A stretch of DNA of 64,000 nucleotides from NCBI GenBank assembly GCA_026874595.1, contig CM049310.1:2852001-2916000 (forward strand), in the 5' to 3' direction. Below are positions 1 to 22,975 of this stretch, piece after piece; position 1 is the stretch's first letter; each line of letters starts with the position of its first letter. The position numbers and the translations under genes are program-made. This stretch comes from Sipunculus nudus. Its lineage: Eukaryota > Annelida > Sipuncula > Golfingiida > Sipunculidae. Below the pieces are notes generated by a model. The model saw only the letters and a list, made by a program, of their open reading frames with translations, was not told where the DNA came from and did not search any database.

Positions 1-944
1 ATTGGTAGGGTGTACTCACCTTTCTCTTGCTTGATCGTCAGCATTGGTAGGGTGTACTCACCTTTCTCTTGCTTGATTGTCAGCATTGGTAGGGTGTACT
101 CACCTTTCTCTTGCTTGATCGTCAGCATTGGTAGGGTGTACTCACCTTTCTCTTGCTTGATCGTCAGCATTGGTAGGGTGTACTCACCTTTCTCTTGCTT
201 GATTGTCAGCATTGGTAGGGTGTACTCACCTTTCTCTTGCTTGATCGTCAGCATTGGTAGGGTGTACTCACCTTTCTCTTGCTTGACTGTCAGCATTGGT
301 AGGGTGTACTCACCTTTCTCTTGCTTGACTGTCAGCATTGGTAGGGTGTACTCACCTTTCTCTTGCTTGATCGTCAGCATTGGTAGGGTGTACTCACCTT
401 TCTCTTGCTTGATCGTCAGCATTGGTAGGGTGTACTCACCTTTCTCTTGCTTGACTGTCAGCATTGGTAGGGTGTACTCACCTTTCTCTTGCTTGACTGT
501 CAGCATTGGTAGGGTGTACTCACCTTTCTCTTGCTTGATCGTCAGCATTGGTAGGGTGTACTCACCTTTCTCTTGCTTGATCGTCAGCATTGGTAGGGTG
601 TTCTCACCTTTCTCTTGCTTGATCGTCAGCATTGGTAGGGTGTACTCACCTTTCTCTTGCTTGATTGTCAGCATTGGTAAGGGTGTACTCACCTTTCTCT
701 TGCTTGATTGTCAGCATTGGTAGGGTGTACTCACCTTTCTCTTGCTTGATAGTCAGCATTGGTAGGGTGTACTCACCTTTCTCTTGCTTGATCGTCAGCA
801 TTGGTAGGGTGTACTCACCTTTCTCTTGCTTGATCGTCAGCATTGGTAGGGTGTACTCACCTTTTTCTTGCTTGATTGTCAGCATTGGTAGGGTGTACTC
901 ACCTTTCTCTTGCTTGATTGTCAGCATTGGTAGGGTGTACTCAC

Positions 945-11421
<10,477 letters not shown>

Positions 11422-11439
11422 TGTTGAATGTTTTGTGAC

Positions 11440-14032
11440 CTGAAACAAACTGTAAAAAATTAACCAAAGGAAAATTATCCAGCAACTTGGGGAACAGCAG
11501 TTATAATGAATTTCGAAGATATTCAGCTACAAGGGACCAAAACTGAGTTTATGATGGGAACTTCTTAAAATACTAGTAATGAGAAAAGGACATAGTTTTA
11601 AATATTAGACTTTTGGCATTTGAAAATTTAAAAGCTATCATCTTTCCCTTGTCTGGGACATTTATAAAATACATGAAAAGAACTTTTAATTAGAATATGG
11701 TTTAAGCACTAAAGCAGGAATTTCAGCAAAATTTCTTGGTTATTTGCATTCATTAAACTTTCTGCCACCAAACTGTGCAAGTTTTCTAGTCGTTCACACA
11801 ACATCTTATTTTATACAATTTTCTGTCTGGTACAGGATTTACCTTCCAACGTTTCCTTGAAGCATTTTATGCATTGGGTATCCAGCCCAGGGTACTTGAT
11901 ACCTACACAGCATATACGCAGTTAGCTTCAGATCTGCAATTTAGTGGATTTTTTTTTCATGGTGTTTTGGGGGATTGGCTCCCGGATCTCTGATACTGTC
12001 ATGGCTGCAGTTGAACCTAACAATCATTTTTCTCACAAAAATTTGTGCTGAGGAAAAAGGGAGGAGGTATTTAGCACCACCAAATTCTGTATTTAAGTAT
12101 ATATTCAATTATAAAACCAGCAAAACAGGAGCAATTATAGAATAGATCCCTACCAGAAAATTTATTATTACATGAAGGGAATAGTTTCCATGCTAAAGAG
12201 GGCCATGTATTTGATGGAGATAGAGTTAAAATAAGTGATGATAAACTGATAATGGTGATATGTAAACCCATGTCATTGTTTTCTGTCATATGCACAATTC
12301 GACATTATCTTTGGGAGTAAACCCAGTAGGCACCCATTCTATAAGCATACCCCAAAGCATGACAAAAAAAAAAACTAATGTGGCGAATTCCCTCTTTGGG
12401 TAAAATCAACTATTCTGTATGAACTTGCTTAGTGTGAACAGGCTTATTACAAAGTGACATACAAGTGAAGAAGGCTTGAATGACTTGTTATCATGAGGAT
12501 GCTTGATCAGGAGAGTAAAACAGTGAAAAGAATTACAAACAAGCATGTCCCTGCCTTGAGTATAATAAATACATGTTAGAAACATCAGTATTGTGAACTA
12601 TTTTGTTATGTTGTATGGGCCGTGACATTTTGAGGTCACTCGACACTGGCTTGATTTAAATCTCAGCCCGCCTCGAATTAATAATTATTTTTATAAAAAC
12701 GCTCGTCTTTGTGCTTATTTAACATCAGAGCAAACGCTGTCCAGTTATTCAGTAACTATAAACATTGGCCCAATTTGTCAGCAATATTGTCTCAACCCCT
12801 CAAGTACGATCCCGCGGAGCATTGGGTTGCAAAGCTTGGTACGCTACACTAATGTAGTAATGACAGTAAAAAACAAACAAGCAAATTTGTGGAATTTAAG
12901 TCCCCCACTTCTGCCTCTTGTTGTCTTTCAAGCTTACCTGATCAATATGTGTTCAGTTTTTATGTTTGCCTGAAGATTCCTCCACATGTCAAAGTGGCTG
13001 GGTTTAGTTACCATGGTGCCCTGAAGATGTCTCTATATGTCATTATCTTGGTTGTGAAATAGGAACAACCTTTAACATTTTGTTTTGGAGCTGGAGAGAA
13101 TAGATTTTCAGACAGACACTCCACAACCATTCCCAACCAAGGTAACCACTGACCCAAATTTGAATGAAATCAGATAATAATTAAGAAAGTATTGCACGGA
13201 AACGAAAACCACGGAGGGACAGACAGACAAACCCAAATCAATATCCCCCATTCTGGAAAGAGGGGGATATTAATCGAATTTACAAAATAAGGAGTAAAAA
13301 CATATTGCACATTGATTACAAATTTGCTCATGTGCGGTTATTTGTAATTATAGATATATATATAACAAATATGTTTGGTAAAATAAGAACGTAAATAAAT
13401 ATATAAAACAAGTATGGAAATAGTAAATGTCGTTTGCATATGCATGATGATGTTGTTTGACAACAGCGTTTATGAAATAGGTGTTTCTATTGACTGAAAT
13501 GATATCTGTCATAGAATGTAAACATTTAACTTCAAAAGGGGGAAAACTGAATATATTTTATGGATATGTGTGTGTTTCAAACATATTTAAGTACATAACA
13601 AATTAATTACATACTTTATGGTTTATATCTCGATATTAAGTAATTTCCGCTATTATTTACTTAGTAAAAAAACATAGGTACCAATCCTAGTTTCAGCCGC
13701 ATGTATTATAACATGCTGCCAATCATTTTACATACAGCATTACCATCCCAAAAATGTATTTTATAATTCTGTTGTAACTGTATTATTATAAATATAAATT
13801 CATATTATATATTGTCAATAATCATTAGAAAACCATTTTTTTTATACATTGAAGGGAATGTTAAATGAAATACAGCATAAAATGCGACTTTTGCATCCCA
13901 ATGTCAGCAACGTACTGAATAACGTTATGGCAAACGATCACAATAAACGTGGATATTTCGGAATTACAACATATGGTTATTCCCAAACAGAACATTCATT
14001 ATATATCCCTTATTTTCATACAAATTGGATAC
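11440..14032. other. LARS1 5' side; non-coding, with one hairpin-ended repeat
   Basis: No protein family was recognised. From roughly 13010 to 13271 there is a small element (family F) whose 3' end is a GACAGACAGACAAACCCAAA tract and then a hairpin with a 10-bp stem, AATATCCCCC (13240-13249) against GGGGGATATT (13262-13271). Confidence 0.5.
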
Positions 14033-14505
14033 CAGTCGATTCGTCACCACTGTGATTTCGTCACCAATTTACATGCGGTACCAAATGGTCAATTTGTCAC
14101 CAATGTTTTGTTACCTATTAAAATTAAAATGCACAATGATACCTATACTGAAAAGTTTGTTTGGTTGTTGATTCTTTTCATAAACGGCTCAGGATACACC
14201 ATGCAAGGAGTGGATTACATGTAAATATAAACATTGCGCAGCATGGCCAACTGACCGCATGGTATTCAGGGCTATTTACGTCACCGCTCACCGCAAAGAT
14301 TTCCTCACGGCAGCCCGTTTGAAATGTTCTTTTGTTTCACACACGCAGGTGTTTTCGTTAAATAAAATCAATCAATATGCTGTTCTTCTGTCATTCCCTA
14401 TGCATTTGAATTTCTGCCCGGCCAAGTCCAGCCTGATGTATTTTGACGGTCACTTCGTCACCAATTTCCTGTGGTGACGAAATGACTGTGGTGATGAAAC
14501 GACTG
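14033..14505. mobile_element. MITE with long terminal inverted repeats, 473 bp
   Basis: The left end reads CAGTCGATTCGTCACCACTG and continues to CGTCACCA at 14068. The right end, read inward on the other strand, begins CAGTCGTTTCATCACCACAG and also continues to CGTCACCA. The two ends match at about 30 of 34 positions. No coding capacity. No obvious target-site duplication was found. Confidence 0.8.
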
Positions 14506-14589
14506 ATTCCCTACAAATTAATGTCTCTTCTTTAAGTTATACTAAGATTTATCCCATTATGTATAAATATAATTTGCCTTATATAGCAT

Positions 14590-14870
14590 TAACAAAAACC
14601 CGCTATAATACACAATTACCGTGCACATGGCCAGCCTGAAACAATCACCAGCTAATCACCCGGGGCTTAACCACAGGCTAAATGTACTCAAAGTAGGTAC
14701 ATCGTCGTCGACTGCGTGCGCTCCTGTCCGCTAGATAAATAAGGCAGGGACCTGTGGCTCTGTGTTTACAAAAGAGCCACAACTGGGTCTAACACTAACA
14801 GATACACTACAGATACCTTACGTGTCAGTGTGACTCCTATTTGGTACGATTGTCGATTATGGTGAGCCTG
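14590..14870. promoter_or_regulatory. Possible LARS1 promoter / first-exon region (weak)
   Basis: A non-repetitive stretch with locally more CpG (around 14700-14735), upstream of the LARS1 coding start on its strand. A minus-strand GTAATT near 14610-14620 could be the donor of a 5' UTR exon. This is inferred from position and base content only. Confidence 0.2.
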
Positions 14871-14901
14871 TGTAAGTTTATAACCATAACTGACGAAAAG
14901 T

Positions 14902-15183
14902 TTGAAGAAAGTCGATTATTTACCTTTGTCAGCTCACTGGTCACAGGTGTTGCGTGATAATGAAGCCCTCGTGGATCTCAGTTCAACTCACTCCAAGCCG
15001 GTGTCGGCTGCGGCAATCAGCCAGGCATGTGGTGCAAGCTTCAAAGGAAGTATCTTTCGCCGTTTCCACGCAATAAATATCAGAGATTACATGTCGGATG
15101 TCGGAAATGATTGTTTATTAATCCCAGTTAACCTTGACTTTTATTTGCAGAATTTATTTAGACTTCTGTGTTTGGACCAGTGA
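14902..15183 (+). CDS. Unrecognised 93-residue ORF
   Basis: Starts MKKVDYLPLSAHWSQ and has a fairly protein-like composition, with no repeats and no recognised domain. An overlapping frame from 14859 also opens with an ATG. It could be a small divergent exon next to the LARS1 promoter or chance. No splice model could be built. Confidence 0.15.
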   Translation: MKKVDYLPLSAHWSQVLRDNEALVDLSSTHSKPVSAAAISQACGASFKGSIFRRFHAINIRDYMSDVGNDCLLIPVNLDFYLQNLFRLLCLDQ

Positions 15184-15264
15184 CGTAAATTTAACGAAAA
15201 GCCTGTATTGGCGCTTCTTAAGAATGCAGGTCATTGTTTCGTATATCAAAGCTACACTATCATA

Positions 15265-15712
15265 GTCTTGGAGCCAAGTTGGTAAAAGGGCTCTAAAACG
15301 GAGTTATTTGTCCCTAAAAGTACTACAAATTCAAAGGTTATAATCATTTTCACAAACTATAGGTATAAGGATATTTATTTAATGAAGTCTGTTCGTGATC
15401 TGCTCTTGCAAAAGGTTTCATATCCAGCGTCAAAGTGAGCCTGTAGGGGGAAAATAGAATTTAAGTTGAACCGACTTATGAACACCTTTCGGCCAATAAC
15501 TCTGTCACCGTGAAAGTAATCAATTCATATTTGGACTTGTTCTAAAGGTATCCACATGCACTTTAAAATGAACACTATTTGAGACCAACAAAGGTGAATT
15601 GTAACATTTACAGCTTTACAAAGTACCCCATACCCCTAAGATTTTGCAAAAAAAAAAAAAAACTTTTTTGTACAAAAAAGTTTCTCCAGGAACCCTATAT
15701 AAGGACAGAACT
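15265..15712 (+). repeat. Dispersed repeat, copy 1 (pairs with 22320-22740)
   Basis: Shares with 22320-22740 a series of blocks: TGTCCCTAAA-GTA-TACAAATT, GATCTGCTCTTGCAAAAGGT, TTTCATATCCAG-GTCAAAGT, CGACTTATGAACACCTTT, AAAGTACCCCA, CCCTAAGATTTTGC and CCCTATAT-AGGACA. No coding signal. Confidence 0.75.
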
Positions 15713-15763
15713 CCTATGTTTTACAGGTTTTTGCTAGATACATGCAATGCAAATGTATACCTG

Positions 15764-15986
15764 TATCTAGTCTTGTGTGGCCCTTTTTTATGTATCTAGT
15801 CTTGTGTGGCCCTTTTTTATGTGTCTAGTCTTGTGTGGCCCTTTTTTTATGTATCTAGTCTTGTGTGGCCCTTTTTTATGTATCTAGTCTTGTGTGGCCC
15901 TTTTTTATGTATCTAGTCTTGTGTGGCCCTTTTTTATGTATCTAGTCTTGTGTGGCCCTTTTTTATGTATCTAGTCTTGTGTGGCC
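15764..15986. repeat. 29-bp minisatellite, 8 copies
   Basis: The unit is about TATCTAGTCTTGTGTGGCCC followed by TTTTTTATG. Starts are at 15764, 15793, 15822, 15852, 15881, 15910, 15939 and 15968. Confidence 0.95.
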
Positions 15987-16057
15987 ATTTTTTAATAGAT
16001 TTCATGAGAAATTGAGTAAAAGGTCAGATCGAAATCCTACAATTTTGAGAATTGCAT

Positions 16058-16470
16058 ACATTTGTTCGACTGTCACGGTTTACATTTGTTCAACTGTCAC
16101 GGTTTACATTTGTTCAACTGTCACGGTTTACATTTGTTCAACTGTCACGGTTTACATTTGTTCAACTGTCACGGTTTACATTTGTTCAACTGTCACGGTT
16201 TACATTTGTTCAACTGTCACGGTTTACATTTGTTCAACTGTCACGGTTTACATTTGTTCAACTGTCACGGTTTACATTTGTTCAACTGTCACGGTTTACA
16301 TTTGTTCAACTGTCACGGTTTACATTTGTTCAACTGTCACGGACGGTTTACATTTGTTCAACTGTCACGGTTTACATTTGTTCAACTGTCACGGTTTACA
16401 TTTGTTCAACTGTCAGGGTTTACATTTTTTCATCTGTCACGGTTTACATTTGTTCAACTGTCACGGTTTC
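16058..16470. repeat. 24-bp minisatellite, about 17 copies
   Basis: The unit is TTGTTCAACTGTCACGGTTT plus ACAT. A 4-bp insertion near 16340 shifts the phase of the later copies. All three plus frames stay open, so the 157-183 residue open frames here are repeat artefacts. Confidence 0.95.
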
Positions 16471-16750
16471 CTCCCAGCTGCTGTTGGTCTCAAGGCATCA
16501 TAACAAATTTGGTATCACAGGATAGCTATGACTTAAGGCGTATAAATGCATGCATATATTTTATAAATCTTACTGAAATGTAGCAAAGAATGAAAACAAT
16601 GTTACCTCCTACCCCTTAATTTCGCTCGATTTTACAAGCTCTTTAATTTATCTGAAATTTGTCATCTGCATAACTGAGATATGATCGCTTTTTTCTTCTC
16701 TGGAAAGTAAGTATCTAATTTCCTTTTTCATTCTGCCTGTATTGTCAACC

Positions 16751-17187
16751 AGGGACCCACAGGTCTCGACGCTCAGCTGAATTTGTCTATAAGGATAGGT
16801 TTATGAACTTTATCAAAATATGGGTCTTCTTTGGGATCATCTTTTAAGGTCACAAAAATAGAAAAAAAATGCGTAAAAAATCGAAAATTCCAGGTGGTAA
16901 CATAATATCTACAGGAACTGACGAAAAACTCATATGCATGTAAATAATCATGGTGATCAATGCATTAGTTGTTCATATACTTTAGCTTTTGTAACAAATT
17001 TGTAATTATTCGATGGGGGGTACGTAAAAGCCCCATAGCTCGCTATCGATCGCACTGACCTAATTTTATGTTTCCAAGGAGATGATTTGTTGGCCTTCAT
17101 GGGTTTTCACTTAGAAGTTTTTAGGTCCTGTGGTTACGATTTGTGTCCTGCTAACGGACAGACGGACGGCCAGCTGAGCTAAAAAAG
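16751..17187 (+). mobile_element. Family C element, about 437 bp, apparently complete
   Basis: Begins AGGGACCCACAGGTCTCGAC then GCTCAGCTGA and ends with the tract GACAGACGGACGGC followed by CAGCTGAGCT and AAAAAA, so GCTCAGCTG and CAGCTGAGC form inverted ends. The inside has the family phrases AATCATGGTGATCAATGCAT, TTAGTTGTTCA and CCAGGTGGTAAC (a decayed palindrome). Confidence 0.7.
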
Positions 17188-18920
17188 AAAGGTGCATGTC
17201 ATCCTTTAGTTATTTAGCAGCAAAGAGGGAAATACGTAACAATGCAGATGGCCACCTATTATCGTGATTATTCGTGTTTGCCCTCGCGCCACATTGAGGC
17301 GAAATATTATTTGTTTTACTTTGGTAAGGTTCTTTTAGATTTATTTTTTTCATTCTAGCTCAAATAATTGTACGTCATCTGAGCTATCGATGGCGTTTGT
17401 TCTTTGTCGTCCATCCGGCCGGTTGTTCTTCCGGTACTGAACTTGCACACCGGCCAAGCGTCCATTAATGCACAATTCAGTACCGTTATGCTGGTAGTTT
17501 CAGACATGACATTTTGCATGTAGTTAGTTAGGGACAAAACCTTTACTTATCTACCTGAAACTGGGTAAATACTTCCTCCATAAAATTAAGCAAAACCTTC
17601 GTTTTTTATTTATACTCATTTTTACATTTCTAGAAGACCTAACATCAAAACCACTAGTTTTGTATTCAGTATTATGAAGCATGTCCATATCCATGTGTTC
17701 ATATCTAAAGTTTTTATTTAGAATACAAATATTTTATTCTGCTTCATATGCTTCTATCAATATGATAGTTTAAGAAAAGCCTGTTTGAATTAATTATTTT
17801 TAATGCGGTGTTTATATGAGTCGGCTAGAAGTGTTTGTCATACATTAGTTAAACAAGGGACCCATGGTTCACAGCGCTTAATTAGCATTGTTTTACTATG
17901 ATTTGTAATTTTGTAAATTTTAGCAAATGAAAAAAGGGCTTAGTTGTAAAATTATATATGATCTTGTATATTAACATTCGGAAAGCTAAGAAGAAATGCT
18001 CCTTATTTTCTTAAGCAGTAAAATACAAAATTTAGATTGCTAAACCAAATCTGTGTTATGATTGCTATTTACAACTCTCAAAATAATCATATAACTAGCA
18101 CAAAAGGTGATAAACATAACCTTTTAATTCATAAATGAATATGCATAGTAAATATCAGGCAAATCTGTACACGAGATTTGATTTTATATCAAATTTATAC
18201 ATTTTTCTCTGAATAAACCAATTGTAGTGAAATTTAAAAAGTGTTTTTTCTACCTTTAAAATCGTCATTTTCACAATTTTGATAAAAATATGACCACATC
18301 CCGTTTCAAGAACTAAATGTCATCACATCGTCATGCAGTGATAATTGATAACAAATACCTTTTTCATTACAAACTATCCAAATATCACTCCAAATATCAG
18401 TCCTAAATTAAACTCAAAAGGTCAAATTAATTCTAATATGTTTTAAATGTTTTGGGTTCACCCCTTACAGCGATATGGGTGCATACACAATAAGAAATGA
18501 AATAGGGTGACATTTATAACTAATAATTCATTTCTAATTTCTGGTACACACTTAAATATTAAGTTAATAAATGGACTTAATATCTTTTCTGGTGGTCTGT
18601 TCATTATGTTTAAGTCTCTAACTTCTTATTATATTAGGATATTGATTAGGATATTGAACTACGCCGCCACATATACACACAAAACATGTTCAAACACCTT
18701 CATGTATATGAAGGGTATAAAATAAGTGGAGCTTTTCGCTTAATTTCTCGAAGGAGGTATGATGACAGGTTTACCTCTAATTAATTCTTTGCAAACATTC
18801 AGGTCTGAAACAATAACTGTTTTGGTTTGTGAACTTTTAACAAACGTCAAAAGATCACCGCTGTAGCTAAGATGAACTAACGTTAAAGACCAACCGAGCT
18901 ATAAAAAAATAAAATAAATT
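17188..18920. other. Unrecognised AT-rich sequence with two element ends
   Basis: A family D end lies at 17355-17390 (TAGCTCAAATAATTGTACGT, then CATCTGAGCT) and a family C start at 17855 (CAAGGGACCCATGGTTCACA). Otherwise no gene or repeat was recognised. Confidence 0.4.
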
Positions 18921-21600
18921 AAACAAGGCCTACACGCCTAATGCGAACCTGTGCAATGGGATATACATCAGGTATAATGCTGGACCGTTACTTTTCAAGT
19001 ACATGTGTGACATGCATATATGTACAATTCAAACATTTTGAACCCGAGTGCATGCAATAATTACACAAACATCACTGCTTAAATATATCATGGATGCACA
19101 CAACACAAAAATTATTGCAAGTGGAACTACCAATCTTGTGTACGGGATAGCCATCAAGGATGTATGGACATGAATTATTTCAGCCAGATATTTGTAACGC
19201 TATGTGCACAGATGCATGTAACAACTAGAAAACTGGTAGTCGACAAGCGACAACGGGGCTTCCTTGAAGTCAGAGTGGTACGGGTGAAGTGACGGATTGA
19301 TTTAGTTATATGTCACACCACTGCTGAATATAGTCAACTAAAACTCTGAGAAAAAGGCATTTATTTATTCAACGAAAATACCTACCGCCACCTGTCTAGT
19401 TTACTAATAAACTCTCCAAGATGGATTGACATACCAAATTTCAGACCAACACCTTGACCCACTCCTGGGATGAGCAATTTTCACCCAAAGCACATGTACG
19501 GATGAATGCTACGAGAAAACGATTGCAGATGGTGCCATCAGTCTTGAGTACAAGATGGAGGAAATCTAAGATCTATGGATATGCACATTTTCAAGCTAAT
19601 ACTCTGAATCACTCCTGAGGAAAGGGTATGAATTTATTCTATGAAAACGGAAAGGCAAATGGTGCAACCTGTCTGGTTTACGAGAAAACTTTCCAATATG
19701 GATGAACTGCCAAATTTCAGACCAATACCATGACCAACTCCTGGGATATGTACGGAGGGAAGCCATGTGAAAACGATTGCAGATGGCGCCACCAGTCTTG
19801 GATACACGATGGAGGAGTCCAAGATCTATTGATATGCACAATTTCAGGCCAATAATGCGAATCGCTCCTGAAAAATGCGCACTAATTTATTCTACAGAAA
19901 CTGAAAGGTAAGTGGCGCCACTTGTCTGGTTAACGTGATAACTTTCCAAGATGGATGAACATGCCCTATTTCAGACCAATACCTTGACCCACTCCTGAGA
20001 TATGACCACTTTTCACCCAAAGCACATGTACGGATGGACGCCGTGCGAAAATGATTGCAGATGGCGCCACTAGTCTTTGGTACAAGATGGAGGAGTCCAG
20101 GATCTATGGATGTGCACAATTTCAGACCAATAATGCAAATCACTACTAAGAAAAGGGCATTAATTAATTCTACAAAACCGAAAGATTGGAGGCGCCACCT
20201 GTCTCGTTTATGAGATAATTTCAAAGATGGATAAACATGCCAAATTTCAGACCAATACCTTGAGCCCAGCAAGGAGAAACTAAACTGAACTGACAGTTTT
20301 CAGGGCAACAGGCATTCATGAGGTGTCCGCATGCAGCCTTGAGGGACATGGCACCCATGAGGTGGTCACATGCAACCTTGATGGGCGTGGCACCCATGAG
20401 GTGTCCACATGCAGCCCTGAGGGACATAGAAACCATGGGGTGATCACATACAAGCTTAAGGAAATATAGCTGAACTAACCTTATGACCCCTGACAAACTC
20501 AGTGCGCACTCATTGAACTCTTGACCTGTACCTGGCTGCACTGAGTGAACTCTTCAGCTATATCTGGCTGTACTGAATGAACTCTTGACCTCTTGCATAA
20601 TCTGATACAGTTGGCAGTCTGCCATGGCTATAGATAGACCCAGGCTGAACTTAGGCCTGTTGCATAATCTAAAACAGTTGGCAGTCTGCCAAGCTTTTTA
20701 TAAATACGGACACAATCTTGGTCTGTTGGTAAATCTCTTAACAAAGTGAAAGACTTTGGCTAAAATGCATTTATTTTCAAGTTGACATAAATGACTTTTA
20801 ATCAAAATGTTAATATAATAAAAGATGCAGTCCTTTCATTGTTAAGGGTCCAATAATTCTGCCAAAAATCATTCAAGTACACTTGAACAGAGGCCACCTA
20901 AGAATTATTTTTGTGCAATGTTACAGAAGTTATAACTGAAACAACATTTTTGTAGAAGACGACTATTGCAGCCCTAAATTTGGTAAAGTCTTAGCAATGG
21001 CTACAAGAGTAACTTCAGCTGTCTATGACTCTACCAAAAATCAATGAACCCAATCTATTTTTAGAAAATTGAGGATAAAATTACAAGGTGTCTGACCATA
21101 AAAAGATCGATATGAGTCACGTGACCATTCGCACAAAATTTGGTGATCCTAGCCCTTACTGTTTCTGAGATTCTTATGTTAGTATGCTTACTTGCCAAAT
21201 GACTAATTTTAAATTCCTGTAACACGGCGAAAATTCACCAAACCAAATCCATGTGAACAAACTTGAGAGAGCTCTTTCTTTAGAGTCTTTAGGATCATTT
21301 CTGTGAAATATTGAACCATATGGCAAGATGTAAAATGTAAGTTAATGCAGGTGGCGCCTCAAAACGCTCAATTCTACAACATTTGATATGTGACAGACTT
21401 TTGCATAAATTAGGGGATGCTCGATCCTACTGATGACCGATGATCCCTGTGTACCAATACCTCAATTTCAAATATTACTCATGTGACCCATATTTCCATG
21501 AAATTTGATCCACCAGTCAATTCCGGACGGACAGACGGATGGACACAGGAACAGGCGTAACAATATCCCTTTCGCAACGCGTCGCGAGGGGATAATACGT
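18921..21600 (+). mobile_element. Family E element or composite, about 2.7 kb
   Basis: Starts AAACAAGGCCTACACGCCTA then ATGCGAACCTGTGCAA, as at 31805 and 43736. Contains a family A-like 5' hairpin near 19231 (GTAGTCGACAAGCGAC), modules with GGCGCCAC palindromes to about 20270, a segment with GAACTCTTGACCT near 20515 and 20580, and TAACACGGCGAAAATTCACC. The distal end is a GGACGGACAGACGGATGGAC tract then a hairpin-like TATCCC...GGGGATA at 21565-21597. No open frame of note. Confidence 0.6.
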
Positions 21601-21614
21601 CACAGATAAGAAAA

Positions 21615-21641
21615 TGGGGGGGGGGGGGGGGGGGGGGGGGG
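21615..21641. repeat. Poly-G tract
   Basis: An uninterrupted run of about 27 G in otherwise AT-rich DNA. Confidence 0.95.
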
Positions 21642-22319
21642 CTTGGGTTTGTGCTTTCTGCTTTCCATTTCGTTAAAGGGTAAATTATATCAGCCCATGA
21701 AGAAACGCCTTTTTGGCATACATATCTGGACGCGGGGACAGAACCTTTGGTCTAATATCCAGGCCAAACTTAATAATTATAGTTGAACACCACCGCATTA
21801 CTCATTACATATATAGAAGTGCGATATATTTGCATTTTATTTTAATATAAGCAGTATTGATTATCAAATTGATAATGTCGCAACTTTCCTTATGTTTATT
21901 ATTATAATAATGGTGTCAAATGCTGCTAGCATATGACGACAAATTTTAAACATGGGGGCATTAAAAAGGTACTCCCGCCAATACCGACATTTATGAAGCA
22001 ACGGATGGAACACCTTTATCAATATTACCTTTGTAGTGCGGTACATGGTAACAATTTCATGCCCTAAATGACAGTTTAGTTAAATAAATGTTGACTGTAT
22101 ATAACAAGTTAGAAATGACAAAATGATCATGTAATCAAAGTGACAAAAAATATCCAAGGTGAAGGTGCCGTTAAAAGTTGCAGCCATCTGATATGGATAC
22201 TGACGAAGGCTGCATAGTTGGATTTAAAGAAAATTATAATGACAAAGATAGTAGCGCTTAGTTTCACAACTGAAGTGGGCCACAATGGCCACATTTAGGG
22301 GGAAATAACATTAGCTGGT

Positions 22320-22740
22320 TTTCAGTCAGGGAGCCAGGTAGGCCAAATTTGAGATGAATTGTCCCTAAATGTATTACAAATTCAAAGGTCATTTTCGTTA
22401 ACTATAGGTATTAGAAAATTATTTAATGAGGTCTGCTCGGGATCTGCTCTTGCAAAAGGTTTCATATCCAGTGTCAAAGTGAGCCTTGGGGTTTAAATCA
22501 GAATTTTAGTTTAACCGACTTATGAACACCTTTAGGCCAATTTCTCTTTCAGCCTGAAAGTAACCGATACGTATAGGGGCTATGAACATGCATTTTAAAA
22601 AGAATACTAATGTGAGACAAACAAAGATAAATTGTTACATTTACAGCTATACAAAGTACCCCACACCCCTAAGATTTTGCGAAAAACAACCTTTTTTTTG
22701 TACATGGAAGTTTCACTAGGGACCCTATATGAGGACATAT
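22320..22740 (+). repeat. Dispersed repeat, copy 2 (pairs with 15265-15712)
   Basis: See the copy at 15265. It ends directly against a family D end that begins at 22749. Confidence 0.75.
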
Positions 22741-22748
22741 CTAATTTT

Positions 22749-22975
22749 TAGCTCAGCCGACTATAGAAATCATCTGAGCTGTAGTCGTGGTCCATTGTCC
22801 GTCGTCCGTCCGTCAGACTGGCACGTTTTGAAACAGTTAGACCTGCAAATCCAAAATTGAACATACTGTTAGATGTCACCAAAATCTCCTACCAAACCGA
22901 AAACAGGGTCACTACGACTTCCTTCCTTCGAGAAATTAAGGAAAAACTTCAAATTTCCATTAAAAACCTATTATT
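22749..22975 (-). mobile_element. Family D fragment, minus strand
   Basis: On the plus strand it starts TTAGCTCAGCCGACTATAG, then the inverted partner CATCTGAGCT, a tract CCGTCGTCCGTCCGTC, CTGGCACGTTTTGAAACAGT, and CCTACCAAACCGAAAACAGG. This is the reverse complement of the 60400-60698 element's 3' part. Confidence 0.75.

Noticed and set aside
10-723. Plus-strand 237-residue repetitive ORF
   Set aside because: It is the opposite strand of the 42-bp LARS1-derived array; the minus strand explains it.
15952-16583. Three overlapping plus-strand ORFs of 157-183 residues
   Set aside because: All come from the 24-bp minisatellite.
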